The translations under genes and the position numbers were made by a program. A stretch of 64,000 bases of DNA from positions 124,001 through 188,000 of the forward strand of contig NZ_JASNWF010000005.1 of the NCBI RefSeq assembly GCF_030283205.1, read 5' to 3'. The notes below the pieces were generated by a model. The model was not told where the DNA came from. It made no database searches and was given only the letters and a program-made list of their open reading frames with translations. This document shows, one piece after another, positions 15,690-23,280 of this stretch. The stretch comes from Actinomadura opuntiae (lineage in GTDB: Bacteria; Actinomycetota; Actinomycetes; Streptosporangiales; Streptosporangiaceae). The first letter of the stretch is position 1. Each line of letters begins with the position of its first letter.

Positions 15690-15833
15690 GCGCGATGCAC
15701 CCTTCGCCCGGACATGGGAAGAAGCGCCTTCCCGCGTCTCCCCTTCACTCCCCAGTCTCCCCCTCCCGGTGTGGCGCCTGCCACAGATTCACTAGGCGTG
15801 ACCGCGTAAGTGCATCGCAGCAGCGGAGACGAC

Positions 15834-16100
15834 ATGGACACCGACCAGGCGGCGCTCGCCACCCCGCCGAGCGCCGAGCAGATGGGGCAGATACTCCTCG
15901 CCGGTCTACGCCAGGACTTCCCGGGGTGGACGTTCACGTTCGCGCCGCGCAACCCGCACCCGTGGGAAGCCAGGCGGAAGCTGCCGGGCAAGGACCTCGG
16001 CGGGGCGTGGGCGATCCGCGCCAAGGACGGCGAGATCCTCCGCGAGCTGGTCGACGCGGCGATCAGCTCCGACGCCAAGCTCAACAGGGTGCGGCCATGA
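15834..16100 (+). CDS. Small AICE protein 1 of a coupled four-gene operon
   Basis: This 88-residue soluble protein contains QDFPGWTFTFAPR and a following AWAIRAKDGEI segment. Product 3 of the same operon has a parallel EFSGWTIVEVGGRWFAAR. Both may share one small fold. The ATG at 15834 has CGGAGAC upstream. The stop overlaps the next start (ATGA). No function is known. Confidence 0.65.
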   Translation: MDTDQAALATPPSAEQMGQILLAGLRQDFPGWTFTFAPRNPHPWEARRKLPGKDLGGAWAIRAKDGEILRELVDAAISSDAKLNRVRP

Positions 16101-16315
16101 CCCTCGGACCGTTCGAGGACACCGCGGTGTTCAGCGCCGAACCGATCCACCAGGCCGAGACGCGACGGTTCCGCGAGCGGTACGGCGTCGTCGCGTGGTT
16201 CGGGCACCACACGCGGGAGTGGTGGGCGCTGGTCGACTGCCGCACGCTGGTGGAGGGGACGACCCCGGAACGGCTCGGCGAGGCCATCATCGCGGCACGC
16301 CGGCGGGCAGCATGA
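16097..16315 (+). CDS. Small AICE protein 2 of a coupled four-gene operon
   Basis: This 72-residue protein has an aromatic core (YGVVAWFGHHTREWWALVDC) and a helical C-terminus (ERLGEAIIAARRR). Start and stop both overlap neighbours as ATGA. Unknown function. Confidence 0.6.
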   Translation: MTLGPFEDTAVFSAEPIHQAETRRFRERYGVVAWFGHHTREWWALVDCRTLVEGTTPERLGEAIIAARRRAA

Positions 16316-16506
16316 CCGCCGCCGAAGACGTCAGCGACCTGCTCGCGGCGATGCGCCGGGAGTTCTCCGGATGGACGATCGTCGAGGTCGGCGGCCGGTG
16401 GTTCGCCGCGCGCGGCCCGATCAACGGCGCGCAGCTCCCGGCCGGGGCGCTGGAAGCCGACAGCCCGGCCGCGCTGTACCTCCTGCTCGAGGAGAAACGC
16501 CGATGA
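16312..16506 (+). CDS. Small AICE protein 3 of a coupled four-gene operon
   Basis: This 64-residue protein (AMRREFSGWTIVEVGGRWFA motif) is related in pattern to product 1. It starts at ATG 16312 overlapping the previous TGA, and its own TGA overlaps the next ATG. Unknown function. Confidence 0.6.
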   Translation: MTAAEDVSDLLAAMRREFSGWTIVEVGGRWFAARGPINGAQLPAGALEADSPAALYLLLEEKRR

Positions 16507-16718
16507 CCAGGGTCGGACGGTTCACCCTCGCCGAGGACAGCGGCCTGTGGTTCCTGCTGAACTCGGACAAACAGATCGTCGGGACGCTCGTCCCACAGCT
16601 GGACGGCACGTGGCGGTGCCGCGTCCCGGACGACGGCGTGACGACCGTGACGGTCCCGGACGACGTCGCCGAGGACGAGCGGCCGGTGTACGTGGCTCGG
16701 CAGGTCGTCGCGCCGTAG
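16503..16718 (+). CDS. Small AICE protein 4 of a coupled four-gene operon
   Basis: This 71-residue protein is rich in beta-type residues (GRFTLAEDSGLWFLLNSD, GTWRCRVPDDG). It starts at ATG 16503 overlapping the previous stop. A terminator-like hairpin follows at 16730. Unknown function. Confidence 0.6.
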   Translation: MTRVGRFTLAEDSGLWFLLNSDKQIVGTLVPQLDGTWRCRVPDDGVTTVTVPDDVAEDERPVYVARQVVAP

Positions 16719-16729
16719 AAGCTGGGCGG

Positions 16730-16759
16730 CCCGGCCGGAAGCCCCCGAGGCCGGCCGGG
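16730..16759 (+). terminator. Terminator-like hairpin after the four-gene operon
   Basis: CCCGGCCGG (16730-16738) and CCGGCCGGG (16751-16759) form a 9-bp perfect stem with a 12-nt loop, 11 bp after the stop at 16718. A second GC hairpin (CCGCGG arms, about 16791-16827) follows. From 16719 to 17316 there is no convincing gene; the rest of this gap holds the repeats and structures listed next. Confidence 0.6.
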
Positions 16760-16956
16760 TCGTCCACCGCGGTTCCGGGTTCGGCGCGGCGGCCCGGGAC
16801 CGCGGGACCAAGGCGCCGCGGTCCGGGACGTGTCCAGTGCGCGAGTGCACCCGGGCCGCGGTTTCCGTCGAGCAGAGCGACGGTATTCCGCAGGGAGCAG
16901 ACCCGGCGAGGGCTCTGGCATTTCGCCAGTTGGAGAACCGGCAGGTCGCAGAGGGG

Positions 16957-17108
16957 CCGCCCCACGTACGCGCGGGCGAGATGAAAACCGTTGACATTGT
17001 CCACGGTAATCAAGAGTCCGCCCCACGTACGCGAGGGCGAGATAGAGGGAGTGCCACTCCCTCTATCTCGCCCTCTCCCGTCCGCCCCACGTACGCGCGG
17101 GGAGGAGC
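16957..17108. repeat. Three 26-29-bp direct repeats with 61/64-bp spacing, CRISPR-like
   Basis: The shared core CCGCCCCACGTACGCG starts at 16957, 17018 and 17082. Similarity extends to about 28 bp; copy 3 ends GCGGGGAGGAGC, copies 1 and 2 end GGGCGAGAT. On the opposite strand copy 3 reads CCCCGCG-CGTA-CGTGGGG, a 7-bp stem with one G-T pair and a 4-nt loop, like type I-E CRISPR repeats of actinomycetes, and the first interval is exactly 61 bp. However, the second interval is filled by a palindrome, copies differ at the 3' end and there are no cas genes in the window. They could instead be replication iterons. Confidence 0.55.
17033..17075. repeat. Perfect 21-bp inverted repeat with 1-nt centre
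   Basis: Arms 17033-17053 (GAGGGCGAGATAGAGGGAGT plus G) and 17055-17075 are exact reverse complements around C17054. The left arm begins inside repeat copy 2, so the palindrome contains an inverted copy of that repeat's tail. It could be a cruciform-forming replication element, a transcription terminator or a fold-back duplication. Confidence 0.85.
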
Positions 17109-17248
17109 TGACTTCCCTGAAGGAAGTCGGTGCGGCCAGCCGGAGCTTCGCGCTTTCAGAGAGACCGTCGAACCGACGGGCTCCTCCCGCGTGGGAGTTT
17201 GCGACCGTCGCTCTGACGGTTGCAAGGGACAGGGTGTCCCTCGCAAAA
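17096..17248. ncRNA. Two-domain multibranched structured region (candidate structured RNA or single-strand origin)
   Basis: Domain A is closed by GGAGGAGC (17101-17108) with GCTCCTCC (17180-17187), extendable through CGCG/CGCG with one bulge. It encloses GACTTCC/GGAAGTC (17110-17116, 17122-17128) and CCGTCG/CGACGG (17165-17170, 17174-17179). Domain B is closed by TTTGCGA/TCGCAAA (17199-17205, 17241-17247) and encloses ACCGTC/GACGGT (17204-17209, 17215-17220) and AGGGACA/TGTCCCT (17225-17231, 17235-17241), sharing a few end bases. No open frame explains this. A non-coding RNA or an sso-like fold for single-stranded replication intermediates are the main options; strand is undetermined. Confidence 0.5.
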
Positions 17249-17316
17249 CGTCGGCCGCGGTCTGAGGCGCGAGGCAGGCCGAGAGGCTCTTGTCGGGGTC
17301 ACCGGCCCGCCTCGCC

Positions 17317-18132
17317 TCATCCGTGCCAGGGGCCGCCGACGCGGTCACCGGTCCGCGGCCTGGCCCGCACCGCCGCACGGTGCCGGTCTCCCTCGCCGAA
17401 CGCCGCTGCGTACAGCTCGTCATCGGTCAGTTCCGTGACCGGCTTGTGGGTCGCGGCCGCGACCGCGCGGGCCTGCCGCGCCTGCGCTACCTGCCGGTTC
17501 TGATCCGCGGCCGCAGCGCCCGCCATGGCCCATTCCTGCACCAGGCTTCGGAAGTCGACGTAGCCCGTAGCGCCGGTGAACTCGTGGCCGACGTTCGCCG
17601 CCTCGGGATCGTCGCGCGCACCCGCGAGCAGGAACCGGGCCTGGTCGAGTGTCGGCGCCTCGGCGATCGCGGGACGGCACCACCACGGCACCGACGCCAG
17701 CTCGGCCGGGGCGAGCCCGGACGCGGTGACGTTCGGGAGCGTCCCGCCGCCGGCGCCGCCGGGGAACAGTTGCGGCGGCGGGCCCGCGGCCATGGCTTCC
17801 TGGTAGGTGGAGGGCATGTCGCGGAGCAGGACCGCGGCCGGGTCCTCGCTCGCCGCGCGCACCGGAGCGGGCCGGGCCGCCGCCGCGGGCGGAGTCGCCG
17901 CCGGCGGGGCCGCCGGACGGGCAGGCGCCGGAGGCTTGGCGGGCGGCTGGGTGGCAGGCTTGGGCGCCGGATAGGGCGACGCCATCGCCTCGAGCGCGGC
18001 CTCGCTGTGGCGGCACATCGCGATGTCGCTGCGCGTCTTGTCCGCCGCCGCGGCCGCGATGCGGCCCGTCTCCACAGCCCAGGTGACGACGTCCTCGCCG
18101 CCGCGCCTCGGCCGGTCGATCTTCTCAGTCAT
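17317..18132 (-). CDS. AICE hypothetical protein with Pro/Ala-rich middle
   Basis: The 271-residue protein has a helical N-terminus (VVTWAVETGRIAAAAADKTRSDIAM), a Pro/Ala-rich linker (residues about 55-95) and a longer C-terminal part with LPNVTASGLAPAELASVPWW and a helical end. I do not recognise a family. It is the last gene of a long minus-strand run and overlaps the preceding gene by 4 bp (ATGA at 18129-18132). Confidence 0.6.
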   Translation of the reverse strand: MTEKIDRPRRGGEDVVTWAVETGRIAAAAADKTRSDIAMCRHSEAALEAMASPYPAPKPATQPPAKPPAPARPAAPPAATPPAAAARPAPVRAASEDPAAVLLRDMPSTYQEAMAAGPPPQLFPGGAGGGTLPNVTASGLAPAELASVPWWCRPAIAEAPTLDQARFLLAGARDDPEAANVGHEFTGATGYVDFRSLVQEWAMAGAAAADQNRQVAQARQARAVAAATHKPVTELTDDELYAAAFGEGDRHRAAVRARPRTGDRVGGPWHG

Positions 18133-18536
18133 GCTCGCTCGCTCTCCCGGTACGCCGCGTACGCCCGCACCTCATCCTCAGGAATCTCCCAACGTCCAGC
18201 GGACCGGTAGGCGGCCAAGGCCCCGCGTTCGCACAGCTTCCGCACCATCCGAGAGCTGATGCCGAGGGCCTCGGCCGCCTGCCGCGCATGGACGCACCGC
18301 GAGCCTGACCGATCGCCACCGGCCACCGGTTCCGTGCTTCCGGACGCGGAACCGTCACCTGCACGGACAGGGGCCGCGTAGGTCGCTCGGAGGCAGGCGA
18401 GGTCACCGGAGCGGGCGCGGGCATCGGCGCGCCACAGCAGCTCGAGCGCGATCGCAACCAGCTCGTCACCGCGTCCGGTGAGGTAGGCGCCACCGCCCGG
18501 GAGCGGGACCCGTAGCGGGTCCCGCATGCCGGTCAC
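18129..18536 (-). CDS. HTH (MerR/excisionase-type) DNA-binding protein
   Basis: This 135-residue protein ends with a helix-turn-helix of the HTH_17 type: VHARQAAEALGISSRMVRKL, then CERGALAAYRSAGRWEIPEDEV, as in excisionase-like proteins that pick a winged helix with a W-x-I-P motif. The N-terminal half is helical. GTG 18536 is preferred because it overlaps the upstream stop (GTGA); ATG 18527 is an alternative. It could control element genes or assist excision; the HTH gene at 23563 is a second candidate excisionase. Confidence 0.65.
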   Translation of the reverse strand: MTGMRDPLRVPLPGGGAYLTGRGDELVAIALELLWRADARARSGDLACLRATYAAPVRAGDGSASGSTEPVAGGDRSGSRCVHARQAAEALGISSRMVRKLCERGALAAYRSAGRWEIPEDEVRAYAAYRESERA

Positions 18537-19066
18537 CGGTGACCCTCGAGCGGGATCACCGCGTGCGGCTTGGGCGTCACCCCGATGCAGGTGTTCATCG
18601 GGTCGCGCAGCTCGTCCAGCGTCCGCCACCGCGTGCAGTGCGGACACAACAGACGTCCGTCCGCGGACTCGCCGACCAGCCGCCCGGGGACCAGCACCCG
18701 ACCCCACGGCGGGACGGTGGGGAACCGGTCACCGACCCGGACGCGCCGCACCACCGGGACGTCACCGACCTGCGCGACCTGCCCGGCCTCGTCGAGCGCG
18801 ACCGGCTCGCCGTCGATGTTCCGGCCGACCCACCGCACGGGCGGCGCGGCATCACCGCGGCGTACACCGGTCGACCGGTGAGGCGCCGGCGGCGCCGGGT
18901 TCTGCGACACCTGCCCGGAGTTGTGCGACACCTCCATGATGATGCGGCGGGCGGTGTCCTTGCCGACCCCGGTCCGCTCGGCGATCTCGCGCAGCGACGC
19001 GCCCGTGGCGCTGAGCTGCAGGACGGCGGCGCGCTGCTGGCCGGTGACGTTCGACGGGCGGCCCAT
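18533..19066 (-). CDS. HTH protein with C-terminal zinc-ribbon-like segment
   Basis: This 177-residue protein starts MGRPSNVTGQQ and has an HTH (GASLREIAERTGVGKDTARRII) like the DNA-binding part of resolvases or phage regulators. The middle is beta-rich. CPHCTRWRTLDELRDPMNTC near the C-terminus could bind zinc. It overlaps both neighbours: its ATG overlaps the upstream TGA by one base and its stop overlaps the GTG at 18536. Function unknown. Confidence 0.6.
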   Translation of the reverse strand: MGRPSNVTGQQRAAVLQLSATGASLREIAERTGVGKDTARRIIMEVSHNSGQVSQNPAPPAPHRSTGVRRGDAAPPVRWVGRNIDGEPVALDEAGQVAQVGDVPVVRRVRVGDRFPTVPPWGRVLVPGRLVGESADGRLLCPHCTRWRTLDELRDPMNTCIGVTPKPHAVIPLEGHR

Positions 19067-19434
19067 CACACGGCCTCGTACGCGGTGACGAGCGCGATGG
19101 AGCCGAGCAGCTCGGCCGGGCCCGCCGGGTCGTGTACGGCCAGGCGCTCGGCGAGGTGGGATGCCAGGATCGCGGCTGAGGTGAGAACCGCCCCGACGTG
19201 CTCGGGCCGCACGTCGCAGAGGACAGCGTTGATGACGTCGGTGTCCCCACCGCCGGAGCGCATGGCTTCGGTGATGAGCGCGATCGCGGCGTTCATCGGG
19301 TGGACGTCGCCCGGGGCGGGCGGCCACGACTGCGCCGGCCACGACGACGGGGCCGCGGGCACGGGCTCAGGCGCGCCGCGAAGGGCGCGCCAGGCGGCGC
19401 GGGCACGGGCGGCGACGGTAGACGATCCGGTCAC
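19066..19434 (-). CDS. AICE hypothetical helical protein
   Basis: This 122-residue protein has a Pro-rich N-terminal stretch and a helical C-terminal 75 residues (MNAAIALITEAMRSGGGDTD, then VGAVLTSAAILASHLAERLA). Start is GTG 19434 with GAGGGAGTGAG upstream. It lies 4 bp after the previous gene and is coupled to the next. Not recognised. Confidence 0.55.
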   Translation of the reverse strand: MTGSSTVAARARAAWRALRGAPEPVPAAPSSWPAQSWPPAPGDVHPMNAAIALITEAMRSGGGDTDVINAVLCDVRPEHVGAVLTSAAILASHLAERLAVHDPAGPAELLGSIALVTAYEAV

Positions 19435-19438
19435 GTTC

Positions 19439-19852
19439 TCACTCCCTCATGGTGTTCCGGGCTGCCCGAAACCGGCGATCGATCCGCATCGTGGGCGCGG
19501 CCTCCGGAGGGTCCGGCTCGCCGTGAAGAAGGCGGCAGATCGCGAGCGCCAGCTCGTTCACGCGCCCGTCCGGGGTCAACAGGTCCCTGGGCTGCTTGCC
19601 GAGCAGCGCGGACGCCGTTGCGAGCCGCTTCACCTGCCAGTTGCGGTATTCGACGGCGAGCCGGTCGGCCGCCGCGTTCATCGCGCGGCGGGCGTCCGCC
19701 TCGGTGACCCGCCCCTCGGCGGCTGCCCGTACCTGTGGGGCGCTGGCACCGTGGACGCGGCATGTCGTCGCGCCGGCCATCGCCCAGGCCCGGCACGGTT
19801 CACCGTCCGTCCGGCGGGCCTTGCACCGCCGCGCCTGCCTCTCCCGAGCCAT
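19439..19852 (-). CDS. Small Cys/His motif protein of the HGxxxP(Q)V type
   Basis: This 137-residue protein has an N-terminal Cys/His signature (RCKARRTDGEPCRAWAMAG, CRVHGASAPQV) typical of short HGGxxxPxV proteins on actinomycete mobile elements and phages, and a helical C-terminus. It may bind zinc. The ATG at 19852 has GGAGAGCGAA upstream. Function unknown. Confidence 0.65.
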   Translation of the reverse strand: MARERQARRCKARRTDGEPCRAWAMAGATTCRVHGASAPQVRAAAEGRVTEADARRAMNAAADRLAVEYRNWQVKRLATASALLGKQPRDLLTPDGRVNELALAICRLLHGEPDPPEAAPTMRIDRRFRAARNTMRE

Positions 19853-20005
19853 TTCGCTCTCCTTTCGATGGGGACGGTTCGATGGGTCCCGCGGAAGGGA
19901 CACCCGCTATGACGTCGCTGTCGCAGAACGGCGGTGTTGCCTCGCCATGGGTTGCCGTAGGGGTGGGTGTCGCATGGGGTGGTTCCGGTTCGTCCGCGTT
20001 CGTCT

Positions 20006-20239
20006 TCACTCGCGCCGCCCTGCACACACCGACCCTGGAGTGTCTTCGTCTCGGAAGGTTTCGCACAGCGGATCGATCCCGCATTCGGGGAGTCCGTTGA
20101 ACCAACAGCCGAAGCAGATACCGGTCTGGGCGTGGGCTATGGCGTGCTCGGCGGTCAGCTGGCGGCCGAACAGTTCACCCTCCCGGACGGGGTCATCGTC
20201 GGGGCCATCGGGCCAGCGGAGCGGGATGACGTTGGACAT
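20006..20239 (-). CDS. AICE small Cys-rich protein
   Basis: This 77-residue protein contains CFGCWFNGLPECGIDPLC, a possible metal-binding cluster, after an N-terminal PLRWPDGPDDDP segment. It begins 2 bp after the stop of the ribbon-helix-helix gene, with GGGGGA before ATG 20239. Not recognised. The 153 bp between it and the next gene (19853-20005) show only a weak hairpin. Confidence 0.55.
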   Translation of the reverse strand: MSNVIPLRWPDGPDDDPVREGELFGRQLTAEHAIAHAQTGICFGCWFNGLPECGIDPLCETFRDEDTPGSVCAGRRE

Positions 20240-20241
20240 GG

Positions 20242-20454
20242 TCAGTCCCCCTCCCGCACGGCGTCGGGTGGTGGGCATACGGCGCTATTGGTGTCCGCGT
20301 CCTTCTCGGCTAGGGCGTCGATCATGGCGAGGCCGGCGGCAAGGACGAACCGCGCCGCTGCGGCGATGCTCAGACCGGTGGTGGCCGCGTACTGCTCGAT
20401 CGCGGCAAACGTCTCCGCGGGGACGTTGGTTCGGATGGTGCGGGTCTCAGACAT
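20242..20454 (-). CDS. Ribbon-helix-helix-like small regulator
   Basis: This 70-residue protein has the CopG/Arc-like order of a short strand (TRTIRTNVPAETFAAI) and two helices (EQYAATTGLSIAAAARFVLAAGL). Such proteins bind DNA as dimers. It overlaps the upstream gene by 8 bp. Confidence 0.65.
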   Translation of the reverse strand: MSETRTIRTNVPAETFAAIEQYAATTGLSIAAAARFVLAAGLAMIDALAEKDADTNSAVCPPPDAVREGD

Positions 20455-20752
20455 CGGCGGCGCCGTGGCCGTAGGTCGCGTCGAGCACGGCTTCTTCTGC
20501 GGCGTTCTCCAGGACGCCGGGGTACGCCCATTCCCATTCGCGGGGCGCGTCGGTCGCCCACGCCTTACCGACGTGCCGGACGTCGGAGGCGATCAGGTAG
20601 ACGTCGGCGTGCGGCGAGAAGTAGTTGCCATCGCAGACGTCTTTGGCCGCGGCGAAGACGCCCTGCCGCATGGCCTCCTGGTCGTCCTCGGCGAGGATGA
20701 ACTCCACCTCGCAGGCGGGCGCGTTGACGGGCCGGATCGCGTACAGGTTCAC
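20447..20752 (-). CDS. AICE hypothetical protein
   Basis: This 101-residue protein begins at GTG 20752 (MNLYAIRPVNAPACEVEFIL). It looks like a small mixed alpha/beta protein (FILAEDDQEAMRQG, then VYLIASDVRHVG). It lies 2 bp after the preceding stop. Not recognised. Confidence 0.5.
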   Translation of the reverse strand: MNLYAIRPVNAPACEVEFILAEDDQEAMRQGVFAAAKDVCDGNYFSPHADVYLIASDVRHVGKAWATDAPREWEWAYPGVLENAAEEAVLDATYGHGAADV

Positions 20753-20754
20753 GG

Positions 20755-20946
20755 CTACTTGTCCTCCTGGGCGAGGTGGTTGAGTTTGTTGTGGTGCCGT
20801 GCCCGCATGCCGGCCTTCCTCCGCTTCTGGTGGCGGAGGGCGCGGGCCCGTCGGTTGGCGCGCTGCTGGCGGACCTGCTCGAGGCGCTCGGCGAGGCGGG
20901 CGTCGACCGCCTCGCTGAGGTCCCGTTCGATTTCTTCGGGGGTCAT
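20755..20946 (-). CDS. Small basic helical AICE protein
   Basis: This 63-residue protein starts MTPEEIERDLSEAV and ends in an Arg/Lys/His-rich tail (RARALRHQKRRKAGMRARHH). ATG 20946 is chosen because GGAGGAG lies 5 nt upstream; a longer frame from 21036 has no ribosome site. The basic tail suggests nucleic acid binding. Confidence 0.6.
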   Translation of the reverse strand: MTPEEIERDLSEAVDARLAERLEQVRQQRANRRARALRHQKRRKAGMRARHHNKLNHLAQEDK

Positions 20947-21049
20947 GGAACTCCTCCGCTCCTCAGACAAGCCGAGGCAAGGAAAGGCGCGCCGGGCGAG
21001 TGTGTAATGGCTGGCCGTTGTCTGGTCGGTGTTCATGGGCGGGTGCTCG

Positions 21050-21271
21050 CTACTCGGCCGGGTCGGCATGGTTGGTGATCGTGATGAAGTCGACTTGGTC
21101 CGCGATAGCCCGGAACTCGCTCGAGCCGAGCCAGCGGCGGAGCGCCGCCCAGTCGGCGGCTTCCAGGCGGCCGGGCAGCAACTGTCCGCGCAAGTGAATG
21201 CTCGCGCTCAGCTTGCGAGTCCGCTCACCGGTCCTCGCGCTCCGCGTCGTCGGCACGTCGGGTTGGTTCAT
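21050..21271 (-). CDS. AICE hypothetical protein downstream of the replication gene
   Basis: This 73-residue protein has a basic N-terminus and a helical middle (RLEAADWAALRRWLGSSEFRA). ATG 21271 overlaps the stop of the replication gene (ATGA), so the two are co-translated; it may assist replication. Not recognised. Confidence 0.55.
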   Translation of the reverse strand: MNQPDVPTTRSARTGERTRKLSASIHLRGQLLPGRLEAADWAALRRWLGSSEFRAIADQVDFITITNHADPAE

Positions 21272-23280
21272 GCGGCACCCCCATGGACTGCGTCGCCGAT
21301 GGTCCCAGCAGGCCACCCCGACGAGGGACGGTCACCGTTGGTAGCCGTAACTGTCACCGGACTACTGTCACCGGGCGAACTGTCACCAGCGGCGACAGTT
21401 TCCGCGACAGTGGTGACGTTCTCTCTACCTGCGAAAACATTCGACGGGTTCTCCTTGGACTGATCCCCGGAATTGTCACCGGTGACAGTTACGGGGGATG
21501 TACCTGTAGGGGATTCCGAAGACGCTGCGTTACCTCGGCGGGGTGCGTAGACCGCTACGCCTTCGCGTCCGCGGGCGCCCGTCCGTTCGGACCGGACCGA
21601 CCCCGGATACACCTGCTCGTAACGGTGGAGCAGGGAGTCAAGCTCGGCGGGCGTCCGCACCTTGGCGACCCGGGCGCGCTGCAGATCACGGCGGGTCGCC
21701 CGACCACCGCGGCGCTCCAGCCACGAGGCCAGCTCGTCCACGGCCGCGTCGAGGACCTCGTCGCGGCGGGAGAGGGCGAGCGTCCCGTGTTCGGGCATGG
21801 CGCGCCAGACGTCCATGACGTAGTCGACGACCTGGACGGCCGAGAGCATCGTCGCTTCGTCGACCGACGTGACGCCGTTCCGCTGCCCGGGGTGTTGCGA
21901 CTCGGCGAGGACGAGGGCGATCCGCGCGGCCTGGACGTCGGCCTTGGCGAGAGCGGCGACGACGGACGGCGCCTCGAGGCCGCGGGTCGCCGCCTTCCAG
22001 CGGCCCCGCGCGTCGGTCCACACCTTCATGGCCGTGTCGGACAGCTCCCATGTGCGGGCGGCTCGGGAGTGGTACAGGTCCATGATCGTCTTCGGCCACT
22101 CCGGCGAGATTTCACCGGGACGCCACTGCAAATCGAGGTCCACCGACGGGTGAGGGAGCCACCGGGGCCGCATCCCGTCGCCGTCCGGGCCGAGCAGGTG
22201 CGCGAGGTGCGGCTGCAGCCCACCGCACACGGACACGACGGGCCGCGGGATGTGCAGCTTGCGTCCCCCCGCACGGTCCACCGTCCACGGCGACGACGAC
22301 CACAGCGACAGCCACCGAGTCCGGTCCGTGCTCCCGCCGGACCGGTACCGGGACAGCCCTGACAGCCACTCGGCGAGTTCGTCGGCGTCGACACCGAGGA
22401 CAGCGTCCCCCGTGGCCATGCGGAGCGCGACAGCCTCGAGGGTGGCGTCGTCGACAAGACGGCGCTCGTCCTTGGGCGGTTCGTCGCGATCCTTGGCGGA
22501 CTGTGCCTGCCAGTCCTCCCACTTCGCGATGAAGTCCATGGCCGTGGCGCTGTCCAGGCGGCGGAGCTCGGCGCGGGCCGCGTCGATCGAGGGCGTCTTG
22601 CCCGATCCGGCCGGGCCGATGAGCGGCACCCAGAGGACAGGGCGAACGGTCCAGGTGTCGGAGATGCGCAGTTCGGCGTTGCCGCTGACGGTCGCCAACG
22701 TGGCCAGGCCGGCGCCGCCCAGGAACGGCGCGGGGAGGCCGGTTGCCGTGCCCGTGCGGACGAGATCAGCCAGGGGACCGACCAGGGCACCGCTCGGGTA
22801 GGCGGGGAGGCCGGGGAGATGCGGGGACGTCGTGTCCGGCTTCTCCTTGGCTGCAAGCTCATCAAGTGGCGCGAGGGCATCGGCGACGTCGACGGCCAGG
22901 TTCTCCAGCCGCTGCAGGACTTGGCGGACGACGGTGCTGGCCCGGCGGCGCTGACCCCGGTCGACCAAGATTCCCGCGTAGTAGGACGCGCTGGTGACCG
23001 CGGGGACGGACGCGATGAGCGTGTGCAGGTAGGGGGCGCCGCCCGTCGTCCTGTCTTCGCCCGCCTTGACCAGCGCAGCCGAAACCGTGACCGCGTCGGC
23101 GGGCTCGTCGCGCCTGTGGAGGTCGAGCACGCAGTCAAAGATGAGCTGGTGAGCCGGCGTCTCGAAGTCGCCGCGGGTAACGCCTGTAGCCAGGACAGCC
23201 GGGATGATGTCTCCCCGCTGCAGGATCGCGCCGAGAACCGCCTGTTCGGCCGCCTTGTCGCCAATCAGGTCGTCGGTCAC
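21268..23280 (-). CDS. Replication protein: DnaB-N-like domain plus DUF3987 helicase-like domain
   Basis: This 670-residue protein begins with a DnaB helicase N-terminal-like domain (EQAVLGAILQRGDIIPAVL, QLIFDCVLDLHRRDEPAD; residues about 8-110). It continues with a DUF3987-type ATPase: P-loop GPAGSGKTPS (near residue 225) and Walker B-like VLGVDADELAEW. The C-terminal 70 residues are Thr/Ser-rich with repeated PVTVT words. Such proteins drive replication of plasmids and phages. This differs from RepSA or Prim-Pol modules of classic AICEs. GTG 23280 overlaps the previous stop (GTGA). Confidence 0.75.
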   Translation of the reverse strand: MTDDLIGDKAAEQAVLGAILQRGDIIPAVLATGVTRGDFETPAHQLIFDCVLDLHRRDEPADAVTVSAALVKAGEDRTTGGAPYLHTLIASVPAVTSASYYAGILVDRGQRRRASTVVRQVLQRLENLAVDVADALAPLDELAAKEKPDTTSPHLPGLPAYPSGALVGPLADLVRTGTATGLPAPFLGGAGLATLATVSGNAELRISDTWTVRPVLWVPLIGPAGSGKTPSIDAARAELRRLDSATAMDFIAKWEDWQAQSAKDRDEPPKDERRLVDDATLEAVALRMATGDAVLGVDADELAEWLSGLSRYRSGGSTDRTRWLSLWSSSPWTVDRAGGRKLHIPRPVVSVCGGLQPHLAHLLGPDGDGMRPRWLPHPSVDLDLQWRPGEISPEWPKTIMDLYHSRAARTWELSDTAMKVWTDARGRWKAATRGLEAPSVVAALAKADVQAARIALVLAESQHPGQRNGVTSVDEATMLSAVQVVDYVMDVWRAMPEHGTLALSRRDEVLDAAVDELASWLERRGGRATRRDLQRARVAKVRTPAELDSLLHRYEQVYPGSVRSERTGARGREGVAVYAPRRGNAASSESPTGTSPVTVTGDNSGDQSKENPSNVFAGRENVTTVAETVAAGDSSPGDSSPVTVTATNGDRPSSGWPAGTIGDAVHGGAA

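Noticed and set aside
16957..17108. A firm call of a CRISPR array
   Set aside because: Only three diverging repeats, the second spacer is a palindrome that includes an inverted repeat tail, and no cas gene is present in the window; kept only as CRISPR-like repeats.
17096..17248. Retron msr-msd RNA
   Set aside because: No reverse transcriptase is encoded nearby, and the outer inverted repeats typical of retrons were not identified.
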